This document shows positions 35,684 through 45,607 of a stretch of 64,000 nt of DNA, piece after piece. A program made the position numbers and the translations under genes. Within the stretch, counting starts at the first letter, position 1; each line of letters opens with the position of its first letter. The DNA comes from Thiomicrorhabdus indica (GTDB taxonomy: Bacteria; Pseudomonadota; Gammaproteobacteria; Thiomicrospirales; Thiomicrospiraceae), in the NCBI RefSeq assembly GCF_004293625.1, contig NZ_CP033040.1, positions 2,046,001-2,110,000 of the forward strand. Reading direction: 5' to 3'. The notes under the pieces are model-generated. The model was not told the DNA's origin and ran no database searches. It worked only from the letters and a program-made list of their open reading frames with translations.

Positions 35684-36793
35684 TTAAGCTCCCTGTTCAG
35701 TTGATGCATTTTCTGACGAGTTATTGGTCGTTTTGACTGTATCGCCATTTAAAAGACTTTGGTTGTTATCAATCACAATTTTGTCACCCAGAGCAAGACC
35801 GGATTGAACTTCAATATCGCCATTAATCTCAACACCGGTTCTCACCATATGGAAAAACGCTTTACCTTCATCCACTACAAACACACCATCGATACCTGCA
35901 CGAGTGACGACTGCTGATTTAGGGATCATCAAAGTTTGACGCTCACCACGAGTAAAACTCACACGTGCAAAGGTACCTGAATTAATCGTACTCACCGCTG
36001 GCAAACTTAGTTTCACAGTATGCGTGCGTGAACGAGGATCCGCTGCACCTACCAAAGTATAAATTGTGCCAACCATTGCTTCTGGTTGCCCATCGACCAA
36101 GACTTTGGCTGTATCGCCATTGCGCAATTTCGCAAACAGTTCACCAGAAACTTCTGTCTGTACACTCAAGGAACTCAAGTTCTCAATTGAAAGAATTGGA
36201 TTTCCGGGTGCAGCCAAATCCCCCGCAACCGCCATTTTTTCAACAACTACACCACTAAACGGAGCTGTAACATTGGCATATCTCAATTGGGAGCGTGCTT
36301 GATCCAAACCTGATTTAGCGGCTGCTAAGTTCTCTTGCGCAACCGAATATTGCAAACGAATTTTATCGAATTGCTGTTTTGAGACAGAATCATCCTTAAA
36401 GAGTTTTTCAAATCGATCGAAATCAAGCTTTGCATCCGTTAGCGCGGCCTGAGCTTGTTGATAACCAGCTTGTGCTTGAGTAATTTGACTGCGAATATCG
36501 GACGAATCAATTTTAAACAATACTTCGCCACGCTTAACACTTTGGCCAACTTCCACTCGTAAATCTTTTATGTACCCCATCAGACGAGACGCAATACGAG
36601 CTCTTTGATCCGGCACAACCGTTCCTGGTACGACAGCCGTTAAAGGAATGGTTCCTAACTGAACTTCATCCACTTGTGCTTGAATGACTTGTGCCTTTGG
36701 CTTTTCTGAAACTTGCGCTTCCTGTTGACATCCACTTATTCCTAAAGCAGCAGCCATAAAGGCAACAGCAAACAATGCTTTTAACTTTTTCAT
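35684..36793 (-). CDS. RND periplasmic adaptor (membrane fusion) lipoprotein
   Basis: 369 residues with a lipoprotein signal (lipobox GISGC at about residue 22), a biotinyl-lipoyl-like domain with SRLMGYIKDLRVEVGQSVKRG-type sequence (about 67-90), a coiled-coil hairpin (about 95-165) and beta-barrel domains. It links the permease to the TolC-like channel. It is the middle gene of the operon outer-membrane factor, adaptor, pump. Confidence 0.93.
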   Translation of the reverse strand: MKKLKALFAVAFMAAALGISGCQQEAQVSEKPKAQVIQAQVDEVQLGTIPLTAVVPGTVVPDQRARIASRLMGYIKDLRVEVGQSVKRGEVLFKIDSSDIRSQITQAQAGYQQAQAALTDAKLDFDRFEKLFKDDSVSKQQFDKIRLQYSVAQENLAAAKSGLDQARSQLRYANVTAPFSGVVVEKMAVAGDLAAPGNPILSIENLSSLSVQTEVSGELFAKLRNGDTAKVLVDGQPEAMVGTIYTLVGAADPRSRTHTVKLSLPAVSTINSGTFARVSFTRGERQTLMIPKSAVVTRAGIDGVFVVDEGKAFFHMVRTGVEINGDIEVQSGLALGDKIVIDNNQSLLNGDTVKTTNNSSENASTEQGA

Positions 36794-36847
36794 AAAACTT
36801 TTCCCTTAAAAACTTAAATCATCGCCATTTGAATAGCATTAAATCGC

Positions 36848-38251
36848 TTAAATTGTCTGAATATCAATCATGCCAGCCAGCATTCGTAATTGTGCTTGCT
36901 GAATCTTGACGTCATATTGCGCCTGAACCAAGTCAGCATTGGCTTTGTCTAATTGCGTTTGGCTTGCCAATACCTCAGTAATCGTCGCCACACCACCTTC
37001 AAATCGACGTTTAATCAGTTCTTGAGCTTTTGTCGCCTGCTCTACCGCCAACTGAGTTGAATTGACCTGTGTTTTCGCAATATTTAGAGAACGCCAAGCC
37101 TTGTATATGTTCATACGAACGTCATTTTCCTTAGCTTGAAGCTGAGCTTTTTTTTCATCTGTCGCAGCACGAGCCATTTCAACTGCGCTTTTTGTCACAC
37201 CAAAATCAGTAAGCGTCCAAGCTGCAACCCCTGCAACAGTATAACTGGATGAACCCAGACCTATATTTTCGTCATTCCAATCTTGGCGAACCATTACATT
37301 AAAGCTTGGCAGGTTCTCCGATTGTGCCACTTTGATTGATTTCTTCTCCGCTTCAATCTGTTCACGCATGGCCAACAGTTCAGGATTTTGTGATAGAGCT
37401 TTTTGTACAATCTGTTCGATTGTCATTCCCGTTACATCAAAGTCGGTTGACTCACCAACATCCAAAGGTTCCGACAAATCCATATTCATAAGGATCTTTA
37501 AAGCATCCAAGGCCATTTGCTCTTGTTCTTGCGCTTTCATCAGTGCGACATTCGCATTGGCTTGATTCACTTGTGCAGACAAAAGCTCTGAACGTACAAT
37601 GACACCTTGCTCAACCAAGTTGCTGGTCATTCGAACAAATTCATCAGCCGTTTTCTTGGCTTGCTTCGCTACCGCAATATAAGCTCTGGCAGCATGGACA
37701 GCTTCATAGGCTTGGTAATTGTTAAAGACCAAAAACTGTTTAGTGGCTTCTTCACCGCCTTGTGCCGCACGGATCATTGATCTGGCCTGCTCTTGATAAA
37801 GACCAATTCTGCCACCATTCCAAACAGGTACCATCACCTCAAGACGGGTATTTAAATCAGTGTGAGAACTTGGTTCGTTTAGATTATCAGGAGCTTCATG
37901 AACATTTTGGTTTTGCATGAATGAGCCTGCGCCAAAGTCATTGAAGGTAGCTTGACGCTGCTGTAGTTTCATACCAAATACATTAAGTGGGTTATTGGAT
38001 AGAGAGCCTATGACACTCAATTTAACCTGCGGCATACGAGAATTTTCGGCTTTAGCAAGTGCTGCCTGAGCTCTTGAGATTTGAGCCTGGCTAACCGTCA
38101 TATTCGGGTTTTGGCTCAAAGTCCTTTCAACAACTTGCTTAAAAGTCATTGTCTGCGAATGAGCCACGCCACCAAACGTAAAACTTGTCAAACTTGCCAT
38201 GGCAAGTATCAGTATTTTATGTCGAGGATATCGACGAGAAGGCTTTTGCAT
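36848..38251 (-). CDS. TolC-family outer-membrane efflux protein
   Basis: About 467 residues with an N-terminal signal peptide (after the basic start, ending near VAHSQ) and two OEP repeats of long helices. The ATG at 38251 is chosen because GGGAG lies six bases upstream; a TTG four codons earlier overlaps that site. It forms the exit channel of the tripartite pump and is the first gene of the operon. Confidence 0.92.
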   Translation of the reverse strand: MQKPSRRYPRHKILILAMASLTSFTFGGVAHSQTMTFKQVVERTLSQNPNMTVSQAQISRAQAALAKAENSRMPQVKLSVIGSLSNNPLNVFGMKLQQRQATFNDFGAGSFMQNQNVHEAPDNLNEPSSHTDLNTRLEVMVPVWNGGRIGLYQEQARSMIRAAQGGEEATKQFLVFNNYQAYEAVHAARAYIAVAKQAKKTADEFVRMTSNLVEQGVIVRSELLSAQVNQANANVALMKAQEQEQMALDALKILMNMDLSEPLDVGESTDFDVTGMTIEQIVQKALSQNPELLAMREQIEAEKKSIKVAQSENLPSFNVMVRQDWNDENIGLGSSSYTVAGVAAWTLTDFGVTKSAVEMARAATDEKKAQLQAKENDVRMNIYKAWRSLNIAKTQVNSTQLAVEQATKAQELIKRRFEGGVATITEVLASQTQLDKANADLVQAQYDVKIQQAQLRMLAGMIDIQTI

Positions 38252-38319
38252 AACTGCTCCCAAATTTAAAAAATTTTTTGATGTTATTTGACGCTACAAC
38301 AAACTTGGCATACGAACAC

Positions 38320-38348
38320 AAAAAAAGGATGTCAAACATCCTTTTTTT
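38320..38348. terminator. Bidirectional terminator before the efflux operon
   Basis: AAAAAAAGGATGT pairs with ACATCCTTTTTTT, a strong stem with T runs both ways. It can end the hydrolase transcript on the minus strand and isolates the efflux operon promoter. Confidence 0.85.
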
Positions 38349-38500
38349 GAGCCCAAACTAAGCCCGACATGGAAGATAAATCAACCATACTCATGAATTA
38401 TGTGGAACTCAAACACATTAACATATAAGAATTTGCTGATATTATAGGGATTTTCCTTACATTATAAAAGCTTACTTATTCAAACTTATGGGTGAACTCA

Positions 38501-39166
38501 TCAATAAATCACTTGAATAACCTTTCTTAACCAAATTAATTCACCATGAAAGAAATGGCTAGCATTTTCTCGCCAGTAGACATCAGGCTTTTTGGCGACC
38601 TGCCTTGCCCAATCCAACACCTCTTGAGCGCAGATGACTTCATCTTGCCCACCCTGAATCATCGTCCAACAAAAACCTTCCGATTGAGCAAACTCAGGCC
38701 AGACAATCGTTGAAAAATCATATATTCCAACCGGTGGCGCCACCGTCAACAAAGAGTCAACTTGAAGATGCTCAAGTGCTTTCAATGAAACAAAGCTTCC
38801 AAAGGAGAAGCCTCCTAAATGAATTTTGTCAAAACCTTGGTCAAATTTTGCCCACTCAACCACCGCTAATAAATCTTCAACCTCACCGACACCTTGATCG
38901 TATTCCCCTTCACTTTTTCCAACACCGCGAAAGTTGTAGCAAATAGTAGAAAACCCTTGTTTTTGAAAGGCACGCTCCATTGTCGTAATAACTTTATTAT
39001 TCATAGTGCCGCCATACAGTGGATGAGGATGACTTAAAACGATCAACTTCTTAACACTACCGGCCGGTGATTTTTCACTATCAACGGCATGAAATCGAAT
39101 CTCTAAATCGCCAACGCTTCCCTGAATCATCAATGTTTCCGCATTCGCTTGTGTTTTAACTTTCAT
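38501..39166 (-). CDS. Alpha/beta hydrolase, Tex30/YcjY-like
   Basis: 221 residues with the alpha/beta-hydrolase fold: oxyanion region HPHPLYGGTMNN (about 48-59), FRGVGKSEG, nucleophile elbow GFSFG (Ser about 127), and a late His in ENASHFFHG. The family is related to dienelactone hydrolases and serine aminopeptidases but has no fixed substrate. Start at 39166 has AGGAAA. A full palindrome copy (39059-39068) codes for SPAGS near the N-terminus. Confidence 0.83.
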   Translation of the reverse strand: MKVKTQANAETLMIQGSVGDLEIRFHAVDSEKSPAGSVKKLIVLSHPHPLYGGTMNNKVITTMERAFQKQGFSTICYNFRGVGKSEGEYDQGVGEVEDLLAVVEWAKFDQGFDKIHLGGFSFGSFVSLKALEHLQVDSLLTVAPPVGIYDFSTIVWPEFAQSEGFCWTMIQGGQDEVICAQEVLDWARQVAKKPDVYWRENASHFFHGELIWLRKVIQVIY

Positions 39167-39374
39167 AAATATTTCCTAAATTTTAGTGCGAATTTTACCG
39201 AAAACCTTAGGTGAAACACATATTTCGGTAAAATCAAACAAGGTTCAATTTATTTAGGATTTATTGGATATTCATCATTCTGTTCTGGCCATGCAGATCT
39301 TATTTTTCAGCAAAAACAGAATCCAATCTTAATTTCCCAAAGATCCGACTCAACTTCTTACTAAAAGGCTTGTT

Positions 39375-40547
39375 ATGTCCCAAACTGTTCTTAAAAAAAT
39401 CGTCATCGATGACGCAGTTCCTTTTGCACAAGAAATTTTTGGTCATTTAGGTAAATTACACCTTCTTCCAGGAAAAGCGATTCAAGCAGATGATGTCAAA
39501 GATGCGCAAGCACTGATTATTCGCTCTAGAACGCAAATCAATAAAGCTCTTCTTGAAAATAGTGATGTGAAATTTGTCGGCAGCACGGTCGTCGGTCTGG
39601 ATCATGTTGACCAAAACTACTTACAAACGGCCGGCATTAAGTTTTACTCCGCGCAAGGCTGTAATGCGAATTCAGTTGCTGAATTCGTTATCAATGCTTT
39701 ATTCGAATTGGCTGAAGCGAAAGGGTTTGATTTAAGTCAAAAAACATTGGGCATTATCGGTGTCGGGAATGTCGGTAGTCGTCTATTCACAAAAGCGGAG
39801 CAGCTTAACATCAAGTGTCTAGTGAATGATCCACCAAAACAGCTCAATGAACCGGAGGCTTATGAGTATCGGACACTCGATGAGGTCTTAAAAGCTGACA
39901 TTATCAGCGTCCATACACCACTCACAACAGAAGGCCTGTTTGCGACCCAAAATTTAATTAGCGCTCAAAAACTAAGTCAAATACAGCCACATCAAATTAT
40001 AGTCAATGCAGCTCGAGGCGGAATTATTGATGAACACGCTTGGATAAACACCCAAACTCTTGCGAACATTATTGATTGTTGGGTAAATGAACCACATATC
40101 CATTCAGAGCTGTATAAAACAGCTTTTTTTGCGACACCACATATTGCTGGCCATAGCTTTGAAGCCAAACTTGCTGGAAGTGAAATGGTTTATCAAGCAC
40201 TTTGTGATTTTCAAAAAACATCACCTAAAACAGATTGGAAGAAAATTTTACCGGCCCCTTCAACCCCAATCGAGCAGAAAAATTTATGTTTAGAAAACTC
40301 TCAATTAGCAAAATTTAAACAAACTTTACTGAGAGATATCTTTCGAAAATGCCATGATATTTTTTCAGATCACAATGGCATTTCTGCCAAAACACATCAG
40401 GAAATTGAAAAAAAATACGAATTTTTTCGAAGAAATTATCCAATTTATCATGAATGGCACCAACATAAAGTCGTTTCCCTTAAAAACAAAGAACTCGACA
40501 ACCTATTGAAATCACTTGGTTTTCAAATAATTCAAAACAAAAAATAA
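39375..40547 (+). CDS. pdxB: Erythronate-4-phosphate dehydrogenase
   Basis: 390 residues of the D-2-hydroxyacid dehydrogenase family with the PdxB C-terminal extension (after about 290). NAD-binding GVGNVGSRL lies at about 134-142. Catalytic Arg is in NAARGGIID, and the His in HIAGHS. It makes 2-oxo-3-hydroxy-4-phosphobutanoate for pyridoxal-phosphate synthesis. The start has AAGG 8 bases upstream. It is a single gene, divergent from the hydrolase. Confidence 0.93.
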   Translation: MSQTVLKKIVIDDAVPFAQEIFGHLGKLHLLPGKAIQADDVKDAQALIIRSRTQINKALLENSDVKFVGSTVVGLDHVDQNYLQTAGIKFYSAQGCNANSVAEFVINALFELAEAKGFDLSQKTLGIIGVGNVGSRLFTKAEQLNIKCLVNDPPKQLNEPEAYEYRTLDEVLKADIISVHTPLTTEGLFATQNLISAQKLSQIQPHQIIVNAARGGIIDEHAWINTQTLANIIDCWVNEPHIHSELYKTAFFATPHIAGHSFEAKLAGSEMVYQALCDFQKTSPKTDWKKILPAPSTPIEQKNLCLENSQLAKFKQTLLRDIFRKCHDIFSDHNGISAKTHQEIEKKYEFFRRNYPIYHEWHQHKVVSLKNKELDNLLKSLGFQIIQNKK

Positions 40548-40686
40548 ACTTTATTAGCATTTCATAATAAAAGATTATTATTAACTGCTAAAAAAATTTA
40601 GATTTGATTTTGCTCCATGGTGCTTTAACCTAGTTTTTGAAAATTTGACTCATTCAAAATTTTTGCCAACTCATTGGAGATACTAC

Positions 40687-41256
40687 ATGAAAATAAAAAA
40701 TCTATTCAAAGCCGCAATTTTAGCGGTATCTGTCACAGCTCTTTCTGGTTGTGGAACTATGAACGCAATCAGCAATCTAAATGATGGTGCCGGTGAAACC
40801 TTTATGCAAATCTGGGACAAGTGGGTCGAAGCAGAAGGTGATATCGCTGAAGCAACTATGTGGGAAGTGAAAGTTGAAGAAGGCGTTGAACTAGAAGATG
40901 TTATTGATGCAATCAACAATGTGGGAATCAACCGCAACATCAAAAACGTTGGCGAGCTTCCTCTTTCAGAAGAACTAAAAGCTCGTGGTGTTGAATCAGG
41001 CGTTGTTCACGTAATGTCATTCTGTAACCCAGATACTGCACGTAAGATGATCGACTTCTCACCAGCAATGGGTGGTTTCTTACCATGTCGTGTTAACATC
41101 ATTGAAAAAGAAGATGGTCTTTACATCTACACAATGAACATGGATATGGCAATCAAAATGGGTCGTAAAATGCCTCCAGAACTTTACGAAGCAACGATGC
41201 AAGTTCGTAACACTATGTGGGAAATGTTGGACAAAGGCTCTAAAGGCGAATTCTAA
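40687..41256 (+). CDS. DUF302-domain lipoprotein
   Basis: 189 residues from the ATG at 40687, preceded by TTGGAGA; the upstream in-frame ATG has no such site. The lipobox LSGC puts the acylated Cys at about residue 22. The C-terminal two thirds match the DUF302 fold (MSFCNPDTARKMIDFSPAMG and PCRVNIIEKEDG). Codon use looks more biased than in its neighbours, which suggests strong expression. Function of the family is unknown; in sulfur oxidisers such proteins are abundant in the envelope. Confidence 0.8.
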   Translation: MKIKNLFKAAILAVSVTALSGCGTMNAISNLNDGAGETFMQIWDKWVEAEGDIAEATMWEVKVEEGVELEDVIDAINNVGINRNIKNVGELPLSEELKARGVESGVVHVMSFCNPDTARKMIDFSPAMGGFLPCRVNIIEKEDGLYIYTMNMDMAIKMGRKMPPELYEATMQVRNTMWEMLDKGSKGEF

Positions 41257-41308
41257 TCCCTCTCCTATAGAAATCACATAAAAATCAAGAATTGAAAATC
41301 CCCCTCCG

Positions 41309-41342
41309 ACCGCGCTTAGCCCCCTTTTAAGCGCGGTTTTTT
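41309..41342 (+). terminator. Terminator of the DUF302 gene
   Basis: ACCGCGCTTA pairs with TAAGCGCGGT, followed by seven T residues. It lies 50 bp after the stop. Confidence 0.9.
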
Positions 41343-41440
41343 TATATAAGATTTACCGGCCGGTGTTTATACCCAAATGAGTTCTTGTGCCCGAATAGGT
41401 GCTTATACCTGTAAAGGTAAACTTTTCTAATTTAAGACAA

Positions 41441-41476
41441 TAAAAAACCCGATTAAGATAAACCTAACCGGGCTTT
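41441..41476 (-). terminator. Terminator of the fccAB operon
   Basis: On the minus strand AGCCCGGTTA pairs with TAATCGGGTT (one mismatch), followed by T residues, about 30 bp past the fccB stop. Confidence 0.75.
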
Positions 41477-41505
41477 AAACTTCAAGCTAATTTTGATTGG
41501 TCAAA

Positions 41506-42801
41506 TTAGCTGTGCCAAATATCTTTGGTAATTGATTGATACCAAGAGAAAGCATAGTTGGCTTCTTGTTTACGCTCTTCAAGACTTGCCGCACCTTTGC
41601 TCACACCACCAGCACCCTCAACACCTTTCAACACACCGTCAACCGGTTCATAAACACCCACTACACTAATTCCGTATTCAGAACCTACTAAGCTGTAACA
41701 GGTGTTTACCGTGCGAATTGCTGGCATATCCAAACCATTAAGGTCAGTAACAACGGCTGCCGCACAATGTTTACCCTGAACAGATGCTGAATGACCCGAT
41801 TTCGGCATCGCACCTGCAATACATGAATCTCCGACCACATAAATACCTTTATGCAGTTTGGATTCAAACGTGCCTTGATGCACCGGGCACCAACCTGAAT
41901 CATCTGTCAAACCGATATCAAACGCAATCTTTCCGGCTTTTTGAGCAGGGATCACATTGATGACATCAGCAGTAATGGTATCGAATTCGCTGTAAACCGT
42001 TTTGTTTTCCACATCGATCTTGGTGACTGTAGCGCCATCAATCGCACCATACCACTCAATCATTTGGCCATAAAGCTCACGCCAACCGCCCATAAACAAT
42101 GACTGTTTTGAGAACTTATTCTTGGGATCCAAACACATAATGGTGGCCGTTGGATTATGGCGTTTGAAATAATCCGCAACCATTGAAAGACGTTCATAAG
42201 GTCCTGGTCCACAACGGAATGGATTAGGAGGAGCAACCATTAAGAACCTTCCACCCTGTGGCATTTCTTTGATTTGCTTCGCCAACAACTCTGTTTGTGG
42301 TCCCGCTTTCCATGCGTGTGGAAGGATCTCAGAAGCTTCTTCTGAATAGCCTTCAATAGCATCCCAGCGGAAGTCAATCCCAGGTGAAACCACCAAACGA
42401 TCATAAGCCAACACTTGACCATCATCCAAAGTGACTGTTTGCTTAGCCTTATCGACTGAAGTAGCCATTTGGTGAATCACATTAATATCATGCTCACTTT
42501 TCAATGACTCATAATCATGAGTTAAATATTCAACATCAACTAATCCAGCTAAATACCAGTTTGAACCTGGGCATGTCATATAAGTCTTCTTTGGCTCAAT
42601 GATGGTGACATCAACACTTGAGTCATAACGCTTGATGTATTTTGCAACGGTTGAGCCACCGAAACCTCCACCAATAACCACGACTTTTTTGCCTGAAGTA
42701 CTGCGCACATTATTGGAACATGCTTGCAAACCGAATGCAGAACCTGCCACACCAGCAGCTGCCATTGCCTTAATTAAACTTCTACGATTAAACATTTTCA
42801 T
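41506..42801 (-). CDS. fccB: Flavocytochrome c sulfide dehydrogenase, flavoprotein subunit
   Basis: 431 residues: twin-arginine signal (NRRSLIKAM), FAD-binding GGGFGGSTVAKYI (about 43-55), and FCSD flavin-binding C-terminal domain. The Cys of YMTCPGSN sits where FccB binds FAD covalently; CGPGPYERL and VGDSCIAG hold the other two cysteines expected near the flavin. It oxidises sulfide in the periplasm and passes electrons to the c-type subunit, encoded just upstream. Start at 42801 has GGGGGAG. Confidence 0.92.
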   Translation of the reverse strand: MKMFNRRSLIKAMAAAGVAGSAFGLQACSNNVRSTSGKKVVVIGGGFGGSTVAKYIKRYDSSVDVTIIEPKKTYMTCPGSNWYLAGLVDVEYLTHDYESLKSEHDINVIHQMATSVDKAKQTVTLDDGQVLAYDRLVVSPGIDFRWDAIEGYSEEASEILPHAWKAGPQTELLAKQIKEMPQGGRFLMVAPPNPFRCGPGPYERLSMVADYFKRHNPTATIMCLDPKNKFSKQSLFMGGWRELYGQMIEWYGAIDGATVTKIDVENKTVYSEFDTITADVINVIPAQKAGKIAFDIGLTDDSGWCPVHQGTFESKLHKGIYVVGDSCIAGAMPKSGHSASVQGKHCAAAVVTDLNGLDMPAIRTVNTCYSLVGSEYGISVVGVYEPVDGVLKGVEGAGGVSKGAASLEERKQEANYAFSWYQSITKDIWHS

Positions 42802-42812
42802 TGATCTCCCCC

Positions 42813-43148
42813 TTAAGGCTTTAAGCTACCTAAATAATCCGCAATGGCTTTCAACTCATCATTTGAGTAACCTTTTACATGGCGTTGCATAATCGTATTA
42901 GGACGTTCGCCAGACTTGAAGCTCAACAATTGTTGATACATGACATCCGCCGGATAACCTGCCAAAGGTGGAATCGTATTACCATCAACATATTTCCCTT
43001 CAGGACCATGACACTGGAAACATGTTGTTGCATGCAATTCTCCAGTACTGATATTAACGGTTCTTTCAGCTTGAACAGTAGAAGGCAATGCTGCAACAAA
43101 ACCTGCCATAGCGATACCCTTTACTAACAGAGGGAGTTTTTTAAACAT
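42813..43148 (-). CDS. fccA: Flavocytochrome c sulfide dehydrogenase, monoheme cytochrome subunit
   Basis: 111 residues with a signal peptide (cleavage near VQAER, residue 27) and a single heme c motif CFQCH (Cys 43, Cys 46, His 47). Met 87 is the likely distal ligand. Its size fits a one-heme FccA, as opposed to the two-heme form of purple sulfur bacteria. It receives electrons from FccB, 11 bp downstream in the same operon, and passes them to the respiratory chain. Confidence 0.9.
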   Translation of the reverse strand: MFKKLPLLVKGIAMAGFVAALPSTVQAERTVNISTGELHATTCFQCHGPEGKYVDGNTIPPLAGYPADVMYQQLLSFKSGERPNTIMQRHVKGYSNDELKAIADYLGSLKP

Positions 43149-43582
43149 AATAGATGCCCTTATTTAAATGACGCACTTACTTGAAAACAAATACCTTTTT
43201 CATTACCTAAATAAAATTCGCAAACGTAAGTCCTTAAAATCATTATGGAAATGAAATGGTATAAATTTTTCAATATGCTTTTATAAAATAAATCTGGGGT
43301 ATTCTGCAAAGTTCCTAGGCAATTGGTAATTATTTATTTTTATAAATTAGACAAGATTTTATTTATACCTATAGAAAAACAATTATGTTTTATTTTCAAA
43401 GCCTATAAGAAGCATTTTCAATACGAAATAGTATTAAATAATTCACAATTCATAAATTTAATTTATGTATAAATAACTATTTAAAATAATTAAAACACTT
43501 TTAAGCAGCTTACCAAAGATGTTTTCCAAGACGATTTTACTCTAAACCCACTACTGAAAATCCGGAGAACCATAAGTCAAAG
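43149..43582. other. AT-rich intergenic region upstream of fccAB
   Basis: About 430 bp, strikingly AT-rich between 43260 and 43500, with no coding frame I can support. It should contain the fccAB promoter (minus strand). I see no clear operator repeats. Confidence 0.5.
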
Positions 43583-43819
43583 TTAGGGAAAGTTCTCCAG
43601 ATCAGCAGATTTAGGAGCTTGCTGTTGATAAATCAAAAGCCGTATAGTTTTTTGGAATTTTGCATTAACCAAGCCAGAAACTTCTCGGCCGACTGGCACC
43701 GCTAAATCAACCTTTAAACCCTGCCACTGCAACACATTATCAATCACTAAAGCGTCACACACATTTGGACGAAAATCATCTGGTAAGTGAGAAGCAGATC
43801 TGACCTGAGCACATTCAAA
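43583..43819 (-). pseudogene. Remnant of an unrecognised gene (78-codon open frame without a start)
   Basis: The minus strand stays open for 78 codons between a TAG and a TAA, with protein-like composition (PDDFRPNVCDALVIDNV, then DLAVPVGREVSGLVNAKF). There is no ATG and no ribosome site, so it looks like the end of a gene that lost its 5' part. I cannot name the family. It could be a real short gene with a GTG start. Confidence 0.4.
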
Positions 43820-43880
43820 CTACTGGCTAGGATTAACCTGTCGAAGAAAAATTAAATGAATATAAAAATTTTAGGCAACA

Positions 43881-43912
43881 AAAAACCCCAGGCTTTGAAA
43901 CCCGGGGTTTTC
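43881..43912. terminator. Terminator of the porin gene
   Basis: AAAACCCC pairs with GGGGTTTT around GGCTTTGAAACCC; T residues follow on the minus strand. It lies about 40 bp after the porin stop. Confidence 0.8.
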
Positions 43913-43952
43913 GCATCAAGCTAATTTAAACTGACTTGCGTCAGTAGTTAAA

Positions 43953-44876
43953 TTAGAACTTGTGTAGGATACCAGCAATGTAGTTAGAGTTGCTGTCAGT
44001 ACCTTTGATGTCTTCTTTGTCTACAGTGTAGATGTAAGCAGTCGTTTTCTTACCTAGAGAGTAGTTTAGACCGATAGACCATGCAGACTCATCACCACCG
44101 TTGTCGTAGTCATCCATTGAGTACTTAACTTTAGGCATGAACTTACCAATTTTGTATGCTGCTTGAGCTTGGAAGTTTTCACCGATGTCGTTCTCTTGGT
44201 ACATACCGTTTACAGTTAGACCAGAAGCTTTGTATTGTGCAGAAAGACGAACTAGCTCTTCACCAGCATTATCTAACCAGTCACCACCGTCCATAGCAAG
44301 TGCTAGGTATAGACCTTCTTTAGTTGAACCGTACATTGCAGCAACAGAATAACCATCGTCTTTTTCAACGTTATCTTCAGCTTCACCCATTACAGCAGCC
44401 GCTACAATTTTGATACCACCGAAAGATGGAGAAACATATGCTAGAACGTCATCTGCACGGTTCTCACCACCGTTAGCACCGATCTCAGTCATTTTACCAA
44501 GGTCAGCTGCACCATCGTTGAAAAGGTCAGAAGGCTGAGACATTTTCAATGGAGTGTCGTGACGACCCATAAGAACTGTACCGAAACCACCAGCAAGACC
44601 AACATAAGCATTACGTTGTGAAAGTACATCGTTATTTTTAGAATCAGCAATAGAATCTAGACCGAATTCAACTTTATATACTGCTTTAAGACCGTTACCT
44701 AGATCTTCAGAACCTTTAACACCTAAGCGAGAAGCGGTAGAGTTTACAGAAGTATCTTTACCATCCGTGTCATTGATATTTAGGTTTAGTTGACCGTAAA
44801 CAGTAGGAGCATCAGCCATTGCTACTGGAGCAGCGATTACAGAAGCGATTGCTAGAGCAATAATATTCTTTTTCAT
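43953..44876 (-). CDS. General (Gram-negative) outer-membrane porin
   Basis: 307 residues with a signal peptide (cleavage after VAMA, about residue 21), then repeated amphipathic beta strands and the typical porin stretches VYGQLNLNIND, GLKAVYKVEFGLD and MGRHDTPLK. It ends in an aromatic residue (ILHKF), the outer-membrane sorting signal. Codon use is strongly biased, fitting high expression. It should be a trimeric pore for small solutes. Confidence 0.92.
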   Translation of the reverse strand: MKKNIIALAIASVIAAPVAMADAPTVYGQLNLNINDTDGKDTSVNSTASRLGVKGSEDLGNGLKAVYKVEFGLDSIADSKNNDVLSQRNAYVGLAGGFGTVLMGRHDTPLKMSQPSDLFNDGAADLGKMTEIGANGGENRADDVLAYVSPSFGGIKIVAAAVMGEAEDNVEKDDGYSVAAMYGSTKEGLYLALAMDGGDWLDNAGEELVRLSAQYKASGLTVNGMYQENDIGENFQAQAAYKIGKFMPKVKYSMDDYDNGGDESAWSIGLNYSLGKKTTAYIYTVDKEDIKGTDSNSNYIAGILHKF

Positions 44877-45123
44877 GTTTCATTCCTTAAGTTGTTTTTA
44901 TACACCGAGTTTGTCGGCTTGCTGCGTACTTTAGCCAAGCACTTTTGACATTGCAAACCTTTTTTCAAAAAAAAACGACATCAATTTTAAATTGTTGCAT
45001 TTTTACAACAATAAGCATACTCACCCAACAACAAAACAAGCAACAAACTTACCGGCCAGTATCTCTGAAGCCTTCTCCTATAAACGGCTCGACTGAGTGA
45101 AAAATTTTCAACCCATAAAAAAC
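44877..45123. other. Porin upstream region
   Basis: Non-coding. It must hold the porin promoter. TTGTTG and CAACAA form a small hairpin at about 44992-45011, and an imperfect copy of the repeated palindrome, ACCGGCCAGT, lies at 45051-45060. Confidence 0.45.
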
Positions 45124-45158
45124 AAAAAACCCGCTTGAGAATTTCTCGAAGCGGGTTT
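45124..45158 (-). terminator. Terminator of the rplM-rpsI operon
   Basis: AAAACCCGCTT pairs with AAGCGGGTTTT; the stem continues inward as GAGAA with TTCTC. T residues follow on the minus strand, about 50 bp after the rpsI stop. Confidence 0.9.
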
Positions 45159-45204
45159 TGCAGGCAACCATATAAATATGGTCGCATAAACGATAATCGA
45201 AAGA

Positions 45205-45594
45205 TTAACGTTTTGAGAACTGTGGACGACGACGTGCTTTGCGAAGACCAACTTTCTTACGTTCAACTTGACGCGCATCACGAGTCAATAGACCACGTGT
45301 ACGAAGTGCTGAACGGTTTTCTTCAGAGAAGTTAACCAATGCACGTGCCAGACCGTGACGTACTGCACCAGCTTGACCAGTAGTACCACCACCAACAACG
45401 GTGATGTTCGCGTCAAACTTTTCTAGGTTTTCAGTCGCTTCTAGCGGCTGATTGATTACCATAAGATCTGTTTCACGTGCAAAGTAGTCAGCGATATCAC
45501 GACCGTTAACTGTCATTTTGCCAGAACCCGCTTTCAAGAAAACGCGAGCAACTGAGCTTTTACGACGACCTGTTCCGTAGTATTGTTCTGCCAT
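45205..45594 (-). CDS. rpsI: Small ribosomal subunit protein uS9
   Basis: 129 residues, full length. [14 protein letters not shown] at the start and the basic C-terminus ending QFSKR are diagnostic; the last Lys-Arg contacts the P-site tRNA. It follows rplM by 13 bp in the conserved order. Confidence 0.98.
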   Translation of the reverse strand: MAEQYYGTGRRKSSVARVFLKAGSGKMTVNGRDIADYFARETDLMVINQPLEATENLEKFDANITVVGGGTTGQAGAVRHGLARALVNFSEENRSALRTRGLLTRDARQVERKKVGLRKARRRPQFSKR

Positions 45595-45607
45595 TTTTCG
45601 AATCCTC

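Noticed and set aside
43260-43500. AT-rich stretch upstream of fccAB considered as a replication origin or silenced foreign DNA
   Set aside because: No iterons, DnaA-box cluster or mobile-gene context; AT bias alone is not evidence.
45051-45060. ACCGGCCAGT counted as another palindrome copy
   Set aside because: One mismatch breaks the palindrome; kept out of the count and noted only as a degenerate copy.
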